Of a DNA stretch of 64,000 bases, positions 47,808 through 58,885 are shown in pieces. The notes beneath the pieces were generated by a model that had not been told where the DNA came from, ran no database searches, and was given only the letters and a program-made list of their open reading frames with translations. The position numbers were made by a program, and so were the translations under genes. The first letter of the stretch is position 1; each line of letters opens with the position of its first letter. This DNA is from Tricholoma matsutake (taxonomy: Eukaryota > Basidiomycota > Agaricomycetes > Agaricales > Tricholomataceae), in assembly GCA_026075535.2 (NCBI GenBank), contig AP026544.2:1426001-1490000 (forward strand), written 5' to 3'.

Positions 47808-50800
47808 TCCGCAACCCTCAGGATACAGCCATTGGGGCTGGGGGTTGCATTGACCTTACCCACTTGGCTGCCTACATTCGTCTCAACGCATCCGCTCTTT
47901 CTGACCCTGACTCCTTAACCATTGTTTTAACCTTTCCCGAATTTTCTGCCCCTTTCCAAACCCTTATCGACTCTGGCTCCTCCCACTGCTTCCTTGACTC
48001 CTCTTTCATGTTGAATAACCAACTCAGCATGGAATCCATTAACCCGATCGGTTTACGACTCTTTGATGGAACTTGCAACTCCACTATAACTCAGATCATC
48101 AAACTTCCGGTCACCTTCCCTGCTGGTGAAGTATTCAATTTGTCATTTTATGTAACCTCGCTTGACTCTTCCTGTTCCGCCATACTCGGTCATAACTGGC
48201 TGAAGCAATACAATCCATTGATTGACTGGTCTTCAAGCCAACTCGCTTTCCGCTCTGCAGATCATAGAGGTCCAGCACCCCTGACGTCACCTTTGTCCCC
48301 AAATCTTCCGGTAGAAATCTTTGACTCTTCCGCACTTTCCAAACCCCCCATTCCTCCTAAGTTTACACCTCCCGACATCTCCTTCATCAACGCTGCCGCT
48401 TATGCACATGCTAGCAAACTTCCTGGGGCAGTAGCTTTTCAGATGACCTTCGCTCCAGAAGGGTTATCCACCCGCTCCGCCCATTCCACTAACTCTTCTG
48501 ACCTTTCTGAGATTCCACCTGAGTATCACAAATTCGCTGATGTCTTTAATAAGACTAAAGCGGATACCCTTCCTCTGCATCGGTGCTACGACCTCAAGAT
48601 AGAGACAGAAGACAATACTCCTCCGCCTCCGGGCTGAATGTATTCTCTCTCCCCCTCTGAATTAGAAGCCTTATGAGTCTTTATTGACAAAAACGTCCGC
48701 TCAGGTTTCATCCGCCCATCCAAGTCACTGCATGGTGCCCCTATTCTCTTCATCAAGAAGAAGGACAGTAGTCTCCGACTTTGTGTCGACTACCGAGGAC
48801 TTAACCATCTTACAAAGAAAGACCGCTACCCACTTCCTCTCATTTCCAACCTACTTGACTCTCCCCGCAAAGCCCGCTTGTTCACCAAAATAGACTTGTG
48901 GCACACTTATCACCTAGTCCACATCGCTGATGGTGATGAGTGGAAAACTACTTTCTGCACCCACTACGGATCCTTCGAGTGGTTGGTGGTCCCCTTTGGG
49001 CTCACTAATGCACCCGCAGCTTTCCAGTGGTTTATGAACGACATCTTCAGCGACATGCTGGATGTTTGTGTCATCATATACCTCGACAACATCCTAATCT
49101 ATTCCGATGACAAGTCCCAGCACGGGGCTCACGTCAAAGAAGTCCTCCACCATCTCCGGAAAAATGGACTTTATGCCTCTCCACAGAAATGTGAGTTCCA
49201 CAAAGACACCATCGAATATTTGGGTTTCATCCTTTCACCGGATGGACTATGGATGTCCAAGGATAAAGTCAAAACTGTGCTTGACTGGCCCAAGCCTAGG
49301 AAAGTTAAGGATATACAATCCTTCTTAGGCTTTTGCAACTTTTACCGCCGCTTCATTAACGGCTATTCAGACATTGTCATCCCACTCACCTGCTTGACGC
49401 AGAAATCTGCACCTTGGGACTTCAACAAGAAGTGCCACAATGCCTTTGAAAAGCTCAAACAAGAATTCACCCACGCCCCCATCTTAACACAATGGGTACC
49501 TGACTCACAGATGGTACTCAAAACCGACGCTTTTGACTATGCCCTAGCGGCTATCCTTTCAGTTTACACTGCGGATGGAGAAATCCATCCGGTTGCTTTT
49601 CATTCCCACTCCTTCAATCCCGCTGAACTAAATTACGACACCCATGATAAGGAACTCTTGGCCATTTTCAAAGCTTTCTAACACTGGCGGCAGTATTTTG
49701 AGGGTTCCGCAAACCCGATTGATGTGGTCACTGACCACAAAAATCTTGAGTACTTCAGCACTACCAAGTTGCTCACCCGCCGCCAGGCCCATTGGTCTGA
49801 GTACCTTTTGCAGTTCAATCTCGTCATCCGCTTCTGCCCCGGAAAACTAGGGGCCAAACCAGACGCACTCACTAGACGTTGGGACATCTACCGCAAAGGG
49901 GGAAATAGCGACTTTGCCTCCATAAACCCAACCAACTTCCAACCTGTATTCACACAGGAACAGCTCACCTCTTCCCTCCGCGCCACCTATTTCACCACAC
50001 CCGTCCTTCAACAAGCAGTATTCATGGATGTTGAGAAACTTCACCATGACATCCGCACCTCCCTACCCCTTGACCCCTTTTCATCTGCACATCTTCCAAC
50101 ACCTACTGACCCCAACTGGGCCATAGACGAGGCAGGTCTTCTCTGCCACTTGGACCGGATTTATGTTCCAAACATCGTGGATCTTCACCTCAAAGTCCTT
50201 CAGTACAAACACGATCACATCCTCTCTGGCCACTTCAGACAAAACAAAACCCAGCAGCTTGTCCACCAGGAATATGTCTGGCCAAACCTCCGCACCTTTG
50301 TGCAAGAATTCTGCAAATCCTGTACCACTTGCAAATGATCCAAATCACCCCGACACAAGCCCTATGGGTTCCTAAAGCAACTTCCGGTTCCAGAATGACC
50401 TTGGAACTCCATCTCCATGGACTTCATTGAACAACTACCTGACTCCAATGGTCACACCGCTATCCTGGTCATTGTTGACCGCCTCACCAAGCAAGGCATC
50501 TTCATCCCAACTGTCAATGAAATCACAGCCCAAGAACTAGCCAACCTGTTTGTCCTCCATGTCTTCTCCAAGCATGGCATTCCATTGCATGTCACTTGTG
50601 ACCAGGGATCTGAGTTTGTCTTCCATTTCTTCCGCTCCCTCGGAAAAGTGCTCGACATGCAGGTCCATTTCACTTCCGGTTATCACCCACAAGGTGATGG
50701 TCAGACAGAACGACTTAATCAGACCCTGGAGCAGTACCTCCAGATCTTCTGCAACTATCAGCAGGACGACTGGTCTCACCTCTTACCCTTGGGCAAATTT

Positions 50801-51493
50801 GCCTACAACAATGCTCCTTCTGCCTCTACAGGCATATCCCCTTTCTTTGCCAACAAAGGCTATCACCTGAACATTTCCGTTTTTCCAGAACATGACTTAG
50901 CTTCACAGCATGCCTGCGAGTTCATTGTTGACTTAGATGACCTTCATCAGGAGCTTCAGAAACAGCTTGCGGCCACTCAAGAGCATTATCAAGGTCCTGC
51001 AGACAAACATTGGGCACCCGCACCCGACTTCAACATTGCTGACTCTGCCTACGTCACTGCGGAAAATATCCGCACCACTCATCCCTCCAAGAAACTTTCT
51101 GAAAAGCACCATGGGCCCTTCAAAATCATTGCCCACCTAGGCACTCACTCAGTCACCCTGTGGCTCCCGGATCACATGTGGGCCATTCACCCTGTTTTCC
51201 ATGTCTCTCAACTAGAGAAACACTCCCCGAACACAGTTCCAAATCGAGTGCAACCTCCACCTCCTCCGATCACCATCGACGACAAGCTTGAATATGAGAT
51301 CACCGAAGTCCTCGACTCCAAAGTTGACAACCGACATTGCTGCAAGATTCTCTACCTCGTCCGATGGGAAGGTTACCAGGGAACCAATGAAGAGACCTCC
51401 TGGCTACCTGTTATGGAACTTGAGCACACCCAAGAACTCCTTGCAGATTTTCACTCCCGCTACCTGCAAAAACCCGGTCCATTACCCACTTAA
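47801..51493 (+). pseudogene. Pol of Gypsy-2: protease, RT, RNase H, integrase, chromodomain
   Basis: One frame from the gag overlap to TAA 51491-51493, interrupted only by TGA at 48635, 48674, 50336 and 50396 and TAA at 49679. The protease has intact D-S-G (47970-47978). The RT active site reads Y-L-D-N (49079-49090) where Y-L-D-D is required; the Asp to Asn change is GAC to AAC in a GACGAC context, that is a CG to CA transition. Integrase has an HHCC finger (50190-50335) and a DD35E core (codons 50477, 50600, 50708). The chromodomain is at about 51290-51450. The copy is inactive but recently so. Confidence 0.92.
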
Positions 51494-51579
51494 AGGCTAT
51501 TCACGTTGCTTATTCACTTGGTTTGTACTCAGAAACAAAATTCATTGAAAAAAGATTTTTTTTGGATCCGACCGGATCC

Positions 51580-52568
51580 CTACACTACCTCCGCTTCTCC
51601 CTCTTTGTCTTTGTCACCCTCTCCCCCAACCTCACCCTCTTCTCCACCCTCGTCCTTCTCTCCACCCTCCTCATCTCCACTCTCGCTCTCCTCCTCATCA
51701 TCCGCTCGCCTTTTCTCCAGATATCTCTGGAAGGCCTCCCAGTCATCTCCAGACTTTTGGATCCCACGTCTTTCCCACTGGGACTCTTGCACCGCCCGCT
51801 CCACCTCTTTGTCACCCTCGTCGCTCTCCTCCCCGGCACTTTCTTCCTCCACCCACTCTGGGTCCAAGGTGTCCTGTATCTCTCCCATTGATTCCCACAC
51901 CGCAGTAGCCACCTCAGCAAACCCCTTCCTTATCAACTTCATCATTTGTTGCATTATTTCCAGGTTTTCCCTGGTCGCCCCCGTCGTTCCCGCCGGTTTT
52001 GCCACAGGGGCTTCCTGCCCCTCCCACACTACCTCCTCGCACTTATGTTTGACGCATGTGCAGTTGTCGCACACGCGTCCCTTCGCACCCATCTTGAAAC
52101 AAGCGATCTTTTGATATCTGCACCTAGGCCACTTGTCAGTACAAAGAGACTGGAAAGGGAAACAAGTATGTACCATTTGCAAGGCAATGTGGCCTGCACC
52201 TGCACCAGACCCTCCAACTCCTCTGACCCCACTCGCACCTTCGACTTGGTGACTTTCTTTTTCTTGGGGGACTTGCTCCCCTCAGCCTCATCCTCCAAAC
52301 TTGTGGCCACAGCTGCCCACTTCTTCTCCGCTCGTCTTGTGGCCAATGACTCCTTTTTCTGCGCCTCTGCCTGACGTGCCTCCTCAGCCTTTGCAGCCTC
52401 CTCTGCTGCCTTCTGCGCCTCCTGTGCCCAGTGTTCCTCCTCCCTTGCTGCTTCCTCCAGCTCCTTCATCTCCCATTCCATCTGCTCCTTCATCGCCTGC
52501 TCCCTCTGTTCGTGTTGAGCCCTCATGATGGCCAATTTGATCTGCGCAGATACTGCTGGAGGGGACAT
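51580..52568 (-). CDS. Antisense accessory gene inside Gypsy-2: coiled coil, Zn-cluster-like, acidic tail
   Basis: Two exons on the minus strand: 52568-52200 (from ATG 52566-52568) and 52149-51580, joined by a 50-nt intron (52150-52199, GTGCAG...CCAG) that is phase 0 on both sides; 312 residues. Residues 10-80 form an Ala/Glu/Lys/Arg-rich coiled coil, a basic patch K-K-K-K-V-T-K-S-K follows, then a Cys region just after the intron with C-x6-C and C-x2-C-x6-C spacing reminiscent of a Zn2Cys6 cluster with its first pair altered, and finally a strongly acidic tail (last 60 residues). The reading frame has no defect, unlike pol on the other strand. Function unknown; the layout suggests DNA binding. 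Family members with this layout recur in mushroom genomes. Confidence 0.65.
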
Positions 52569-52705
52569 AATTGATAGTTGATGGGGGAAGGAAAGAACGT
52601 GAAAATTTTTTCAACCAATTACCGCATTCAGAAAATTCAACCAACTTCCTCATTCGGACTCAAACCCTCACGTGCCTCGTAGGCTCGGCACTAAGGGGGA
52701 AATAC

Positions 52706-53411
52706 TGTCAAGAACCGTTCCTTGCCTGATTGGAACCCGCATCCATCTGACTCTTGCCCACACATCAAACATGACTTTTGTCTACGCCTCCCAATTTTGT
52801 TCCTGGCTGCCTTGCACTGCCCACGCTGCTGTGCATCAGGCCACCTTGTACAGCATCCACGGCTGCCTTTCCAAGGCTGCTGTCTCTATTGCAAATTTGA
52901 CTACGGATTCCTGTGCGGCTCCCATAGGTAATTTATCTACACAGTCAAGACACTGCTGCAGTCTTCATTCCTGTTCTGCATTATTCTGGACTACAGTATT
53001 TAAGCTTAGTTAGTTTCACCTTGTATTCCTCAGTTTGTATATCAACATAGACTCAACTTTACCCTGCCAATCTAAAACCTCCTTCTACTCCAACCCCTGT
53101 CCTCTAAGAGTCTGAACTACATTCGACTCAACCTCTAGTCTCCCTCCGAAGTTCTAGTCTCATCTGAACTCAACCTAAGTCCCTCCGTACTCCTCCCTGC
53201 ATTTACCTGCACTTTCCTGCTCCTACCTCTAAACCCTCGACTTGAAATTAGGACACCAGACGAGGTGAAGGGCACAGCTTCTTACAAGCTGAAGCCAAGT
53301 CCTTTCCGTTCCCCCTCCCGCAGAATCCGCATCGACCCAACAATCTCCCGCTATCATCACCCACAGTGTCCGGTTGGATTCTGAAGCGGCCTCTAGGATC
53401 AGTTCTTAACA
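52706..53411 (+). repeat. 3' LTR of Gypsy-2
   Basis: 706 bp, the same length as the 5' copy; followed by the GAAAC duplication. Preceded by AAGGGGGAAATAC. Confidence 0.97.
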
Positions 53412-53416
53412 GAAAC

Positions 53417-54140
53417 TGTATTAACTCAGTTCATATTCACACATACTTTATAGTTACAACATCCTTGATGGGACTTTGGCTTTTGACATGCCTTCTGTCA
53501 CTCTTGACAGCAGGAGGCAGGGTAGCAATGTCTTTTTTTTCAAGCACCAGGGTGGGCTTCAAAGACGACTTAGAGGAGCCGGCCACCCTAAAAACCAGGA
53601 TAAAGCTGGAAGATAGTGACATGTACAAAAAAAGAAACGTACTCAGAAATCTCTGCGGTACCAAATTTAAGTTGCTTTGAAGAGGAACCCAAGGTAGACG
53701 CCCTGCACAATTATAGCAAATGAATCAGAGAGCGATTGTACAGTAACAAAAGTAAAACTTGCCTTTTGGATGACACTGCAGGCATGTCATCGTATTCTGG
53801 GGTAACAGGAGAGGCGAGGCAACTCTTCTTGGGGCTGCACCAAGACAATTTCAATTCTCTGCGACACAAGACATTAGCCCACTATTGACTATAGTGCTGG
53901 ACTCTTACTCTTTGCTTGAAGAATCTTGTTTGTCTGTTTTTCATTTGTGCGACTTGGGGCTACAGACCTCAAGTCAGAACAGCTTCATCTGAAAAATAAA
54001 TACTCAAGCACTAACCGGGGGATATTTTCAACTGGAGGCAGAGACTCGCTGCAGCCAAAACACAAAAAGATGAATCGGCCTGGAGCTAGTCAAATGGAAA
54101 GGACGTACGACGATGCTGTTATTGTCAGTCATGATCGAGG
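53417..54140 (-). pseudogene. Fragment of a multi-exon gene, unknown function
   Basis: The minus strand shows short coding stretches separated by possible GT-AG introns: a Ser/Lys/Pro-rich block (about 53880-53760), a short block ending near 53640, and a block (53589-53437) with S-S-K-S-S-L-K-P-T. The composition resembles the N-terminal half of the gene at 43073-45615, which Gypsy-2 now separates from this part. It could be that gene's displaced upstream region or a separate partial copy. I cannot decide. Confidence 0.3.
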
Positions 54141-55189
54141 AAGGTGCTGATCTATTGGTGGATCAGCAACAACAAGGAAAAAAATGTGGACGTTGTACCC
54201 AGTGATTTTTTTAGTGCGGGCCATTTCAAAATAGGCGAATGCAAAGTGATAGCAAAAGTAGATGGTTGGAGGAGACAGAATTTGTTGGTGGGTAACAAAA
54301 GCTGCAAAGACTTTATAGCAGATTGGAATGGGAATATCCGAGTCAACGAGCAGAAACCGACTGGATGTCTGTCAGAACAGGGATCAATAAACTGTGCAGA
54401 AGAGTGGGTGTAGCCAGGAGAAGCAGACATACCAGATGAAAGGTCTTTAACCGACTTACCTGTCATAGACCAACACCAACATATTGGCTGTCAGGCTTTT
54501 ATGGAAAGATCTAACAATAAGTGTACTACAACTGAAGGATATATTTATCAGAAAACAACACTCTACACAGTCAACATTCTGAAAATACATGTCGACAAAG
54601 GCGAGGCAGGGAGTAACAACATTATGGGTCGTCAGGTCCAGTCAAGAATCCTAACTGAACAGGGATATTCACATAAACTTTGACAGTGAAATTGGTACTT
54701 ACATGATAAGTCAAAAACTTCGATCCCCATAAGACAGAAATAGACAAATAACATGAGTATATCAATAAATCATCTCAGCCAGATATGACCTAAGAACTGA
54801 GCAGGCACCAGTTTTCAAGGGGGGGACACGAGAAAGGCATAACCACAGTGTGACCCACACTTGAGGATGGTATGGCAAGAAAGAAGGACGTGTAGTTCCC
54901 GCCTGCCAAACAAACTTTAGGCTGGTGGATCTAGCAACCTGAAATACAATGATCACAGAAAGATTCACATAATTACGCAGCACCAAAGTGCTCCTGCGAT
55001 GTAACAAATTAGTCTAACCCAATTGTGCAAAAAGTACAATAATCGCAGGAAGAGCCAGAAAATTACCCACACCACCAACCTGCTCCTGCGACATATTTTC
55101 CTAATGCCAAAATATGGATCTCCACTACAATAACAAGGCTGCTGGTGAGGGTCAACAAAGATAATTCATAGCACTAAAATGAATAAGCA
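54141..55189. other. Segment without an identified gene
   Basis: Only short ORFs on both strands with no recognisable domain. The sequence CTCCTGCGA(T/C) occurs twice (near 54990 and 55082), with AATCGCAGGA between them at 55041, which hints at an old inverted repeat, but no boundaries are clear. Confidence 0.3.
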
Positions 55190-56110
55190 CACATAGCTGA
55201 TGCTCTGGAGGCTATTGCCCAAACCAGAGTGGACAATGCTCATGCTGGCACCCAGTTATCTGAACTTACTAAGGCAAGCTCAGTGTTCCCCTGTGCAACT
55301 CCCAGCCTAACATACAATACTTACAGGATCCTGATTGGCTATCTCATTATACTGTGGAAGAAACCAATCCTCAGTGATGGTGCCTGGCATTTAAGGGCAA
55401 AGATGAAACCCTGGAAGAAGCGATTTTAAGTGTTCAAGGGATCATCTGGCAAAAGGACCTACCCCCATTTGTGAAAGAAAGGTACCCCTTATTCTATACC
55501 CAGAAAGCATGTACTAACCAGGTGTCAGCCTACGAAAAGCTCACGTCAGATTCCTCAAACAGTCGGTATCGATGACAGGATTTCAGACTCCATCTTTTCA
55601 GGCAGCAGCAGACAACTTATCGAGCATCTATGCAGTCTTCGCTCGGTGTGTTCTGCCCACCAAGTTACAAGCCTGGGTACTAGACAACTATGAAGACTTT
55701 CATTCTGTAAGTGCATCCAACAGACTTTTCATGGCTAGAATGGAGGCCCCGACCAACCCTGCCTTGGAACTCGGTCGTGATGTGGACCCCCAGGGAAAGC
55801 TGGCAGAACTTGCTCAAGGCCAGTATTTTCATGGCGAGGACAACAAAGTTAGATACTGGGAAAGAACCGTCAATTGCCTTGGAGGTGGCTATGAGTAAGT
55901 GGCAGAACGGATGGCCTAATAAATGATTACAAACTGTATAATAGGTTTGTACCCACCTTGCCCACAAGGATTCAGGTCAGAGACATTGTTGAAGCAAAAT
56001 TATCATTCTTGGCAGTACCTTTGAGAGGCGGAAGTTTCAAAATGATGTTAGTTCTTCGAGATCTAACCCTCCTAGATGGAAACTATGCCCACATAAGCCG
56101 TTATTCATTC
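55190..56110 (+). pseudogene. Partial copy of an unnamed Agaricomycete family
   Basis: Blocks on the plus strand: D-N-A-H-A-G-T-Q-L (55230-55275); after a probable intron (to 55327) D-P-D-W-L-S-H-Y-T-V-E-E (55328-55365) with an internal TGA at 55374; F-L-K-Q-S ... the 108-codon stretch 55572-55898; and V-R-D-I-V-E-A-K-L-S-F-L-A-V-P-L-R-G-G (55975-56035) followed by V-L-R-D-L-T-L-L-D-G. The last block is the part that I recognise from multi-copy mushroom proteins. No function is known. It ends in a stop near 56113. Confidence 0.4.
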
Positions 56111-56940
56111 CTGACATAAACTTCACTGAACTCCTCCAAGAAAGCCACGGCAGCTCGTGCTTTGTGCCAAATTCAACCGACTCCTGTCGTGCCACTGAAA
56201 AGACACATAGGATACCAAGACGAACAGGAAGGCGAGGCTCGAACAAAGTTAAGTAGGATGGAATTGGATGAAGGACGAAACGACTTAGATTAGTCTTTAG
56301 ACTCACCTATCTAGATCGTATACACTATTTTTGGCTGCCAAGATTGATGACGACATAAGCAGCAAATAACTCATTTAGTTACCAGAGATGATGTCTACGA
56401 GCGTCTACACTTTTTGGGCCTCCTGGTTGATCAGCGTTAATCAGCATTCTCGTAAAAGTTCCATCAAATCTCCGTAGTATCACCTTGACTTCAGATGTTG
56501 AATTTTAACCTATTCCTTAACGCATAAATTAAGTTTAAAGTGCCCTGAACAACTAAACTCTACAAGGACACCCAGTTGACCAGGATTATGCTTCCTGAGA
56601 CAATAAAACTACCATGGACTCAACCACTGCAAAACGGCGGTGATGGTTGACAAAAAGAAGGGCAAAACAAACAGCTGCCAATACAGCCCATGCAGAATGG
56701 CAATTGCCAAATGGAAGTTCGGGGACGTCTTGTAGCCGGGTGCTGATGATCGAACCTGCACAATTACAAGATTTAAATTACTTAGGCCCTTTCTTGAGGC
56801 AGTCTAATAAAATGAGATCTATCCAATCACTACAAATAAATTCAATGAAATAAAAATATAATATGTAGAATGGTTAGTACGGAGTACAACAGGATGTTGG
56901 ATATAAGCTATGCATTTATTAGAAGCGATCCATGGGAGGT
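56111..56940. other. Segment without an identified gene
   Basis: AT-rich with stops in all frames, no repeat structure seen. Probably decayed sequence of the 35-kb element. Confidence 0.35.
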
Positions 56941-57560
56941 GGGCGGGCACGATAGTTGCTGTCGCCTTTGCTGTCGTCTGCTATGGTGGTAGTGGTGGTG
57001 GCCATTGTCACATCGTTCATGGCCATCGCTTTGTGGTTGTCTCTTTGTGATTGCCACAGTCATCCTCTGCTATCGTTCCCCTGTCGTTGGTCTTCCCCCA
57101 TTCACACTGTTCTCCCTGTCATCAGCTCGTCCCTGTCGGCTCGTCACCCTGCTCACAGATGGTGTCTTCATCATAGTCATTGTCCCTCTGTTGTCCTTCA
57201 TCCTTGTCATCCCCATCCCTGTCCCAGCCATCCTCTTCCTTGTCCCTGGTCCCTGCTGTCATTGTCCTTCCTCTCATTGTTGGTGTCGTTCTCATTGTTG
57301 TTTCCCCCCCGCCCTGTCATTGTGGCACCCTCTCACCATCTTCGATGTCCACCCCACGAGCAGCTGCTCGCAGCGGTGGGGGTCTGGTAGGTGGGTGCTG
57401 GCAGCGGTCATCATCTTCTGCACCTTGCTGTTCATCCTCATTGCTGGGCCAAGTTGTCCCCATTGTCCCAGTTGTTGGCTCTCATCCTGGTGTCTCGTCG
57501 TCCTGATCGATTATCCACCCTGCGAGCAGATACTCGCAGCAGTGGCACAGATGTAGGTGT
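56941..57560. repeat. Pyrimidine-rich low-complexity repeat with palindromic 30-mers
   Basis: CT-rich on the plus strand (CCTTGTCCCTG, TCATTGTCC units). Two palindromic motifs built as CCACC-n-CGAGCAG...CTCGCAG-n-GTGG stand at 57349-57380 and 57509-57536. The same motif and a purine-rich counterpart recur at 62820-63500, in inverted orientation. The long ORFs here are artefacts of the base bias. Confidence 0.55.
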
Positions 57561-57977
57561 AGGTCTGCTGTCTTGGTGCTGTCTCGTGGTAATAGAACCT
57601 AAAGATCAAATCAAAACCTTTGTTAGTTGAACTTGAAGAGAAAAGAGAAGAGAAAAGAAGAGAAGAACTTGAAAAAATATCACTTAGGCCCAACAAACAA
57701 CTTGTTTGCAGCCATACATTGTGTTGCTGAGCATGGTTGAGGAAGTGTGACTCAACATGACAGTTTCCTCTTTTGTTCAAAATCTGCGTGTTGGTAAAAC
57801 CTGCTGAATATGAAAATATGTAAGGGGCTGAGTTTGACTGACTTCAAAATATAAGCCTGCATTCAGACAGACTTGAAACTCCGAAGCCTGCTGAGCAGCC
57901 ATCAGACTTAACGTATCACTTTTGCTGGGTGGTTGGTCGAGTTAAAAAGACAAGTCCTCGTACCTCAGACTCGTAAC

Positions 57978-58131
57978 ATTGCAGCCTGAGAGGACAAGGT
58001 CAGAGGGCACACTAGGACGGGGCTTGATAGGGCTTGATATTAGGTAGAGATAAATAGATAACAACAATTGTGCACGCACGGGAAATCCCTTCGCGTGCGG
58101 AAAATAATAATTGTACAAAGGAACCGTCATA
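57978..58131. repeat. Right terminal region of the inner 35-kb element
   Basis: Inverted match to 22984-23109 (left end of the outer element), ending GGAACCGTCATA at 58131. Differences between the two are mostly CG/TG or CG/CA, plus indels of 19 and 9 bp. Confidence 0.8.
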
Positions 58132-58309
58132 GTAAGGCCATAGTGGAATCAACAAAGAAACCGTGGGATCCCAAATAACAAATTCTTGTTACTATGTTAC
58201 TATATTGATATCTACCTACGCTACATAAGTAGCTAAGGACATACTGAGAAGTAAGCCTCGATGCTTCTCAGGCATCGATCATCGATCATTTCAGCCCACA
58301 TGCACCGTT

Positions 58310-58784
58310 AACATTGATTGAACGATGCTCGAAGTCGTGGCATGCCTTTCCACTGCAAATTATCTTTGCTTTTTTAATAAGTATCTAATAGTTATATGCT
58401 GTACTACTTAGTATTATGAGAATTGAAAATGTATATTTATTATCAGTTGGAATGGCATAATCCATCTTTTCAAGCAGGTGTAAATAATTCAATTGGAAAT
58501 TATGTAGGATTATGTAATAAATGAAAAAAGCGAACGGAAATGATTCGTACTTCATTGAATAGTTTGCTCGTCGTCGCACACGATGAGCGGGATGCTGTGG
58601 CGCATGGTGATGGACCGTGGGAGACGGTCAGCAGATGAATGATCGATGATGATGGGAAACAGGCACATGGGGGCTGATCTGACATGATGCATGATGCATG
58701 ATGTTAGATGAGGACAACACCGTTGCGCGCGCGGGAAATCCCTTCGCGCGCGGACAATAATATTTGTACAAAGGAACCGTCATA
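58310..58784. repeat. Right terminal region of the outer element
   Basis: Inverted match to the left end of the inner element (23197-23503, 23766-23923 and 26800-26833), with the MITE and the hAT missing. It keeps the CG-alternating hairpin near 58727-58754. Confidence 0.85.
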
Positions 58785-58885
58785 TACTATCAGTAAATAA
58801 GCTCGCTTCGTCACATACAGTCAGACGCCTGTTTACAAGTGCCAAACACCTTTCCTTCCCCGGCCTTCTCCCCCGTATTTATGCC

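Larger units (their letters stand above)
45671..53411 (+). mobile_element. Gypsy-2: complete Ty3/Gypsy chromovirus with an antisense gene
   Basis: 7,741 bp with two 706-bp LTRs of equal length, ends TGTCAAG...TTAACA, and a perfect 5-bp target duplication GAAAC (45666-45670 and 53412-53416). Gag and pol lie on the plus strand; a spliced gene lies on the minus strand between pol and the 3' LTR. A polypurine tract (52693-52700) precedes the 3' LTR. The LTRs are nearly identical and differ mainly by transitions, so insertion is much younger than that of Gypsy-1. Pol still carries four TGA and one TAA. Confidence 0.95.
23197..58131. mobile_element. Inner 34.9-kb TIR-bounded element with cargo, family not recognised
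   Basis: Left end TATGACGGTTCCTTTG at 23197, right end in inverted orientation at 58131; flanked by a perfect 6-bp duplication GTAAGG (23191-23196 and 58132-58137). The two ends share about the first 60 bp, including a CG-alternating hairpin (23228-23256; 58071-58099), and then differ. The interval holds a MITE, a hAT, a Helitron and Gypsy-2 as later insertions, plus two multi-exon genes and several relics; removing the recognisable insertions leaves roughly 17 kb. I find no gene that I can call its transposase, nor any polB or capsid gene. Boundaries are seen in the sequence; that the whole moved as one unit is inferred. Confidence 0.7.
22984..58784. mobile_element. Outer small TIR element (about 860 bp before interruption), split by the 35-kb element
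   Basis: Left piece 22984-23196, right piece 58132-58784. It begins TATGACGGTTCC and ends GGAACCGTCATA, and is flanked by a perfect 6-bp duplication TACTAT (22978-22983 and 58785-58790). Its left subterminal region matches the right end of the inner element (57978-58131), and its right subterminal region matches the left end of the inner element over about 470 bp. It is therefore a small, probably non-autonomous relative with no coding capacity of its own. Its middle is broken at GTAAGG by the inner insertion. Confidence 0.75.

Noticed and set aside
56956..57630. Overlapping long ORFs in 56956-57630
   Set aside because: Three frames are open at once in a CT-rich repeat, which is a base-composition artefact.
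22984..58784. Polinton/Maverick identity for the 35-kb element
   Set aside because: Size and 6-bp duplication fit, but the TIR is only about 60 bp, does not start AG, and I see no protein-primed DNA polymerase, retroviral-like integrase, packaging ATPase or capsid gene.
22984..58784. Starship identity
   Set aside because: No tyrosine recombinase of the DUF3435 type at either end, and Starships are known from Pezizomycotina rather than basidiomycetes.
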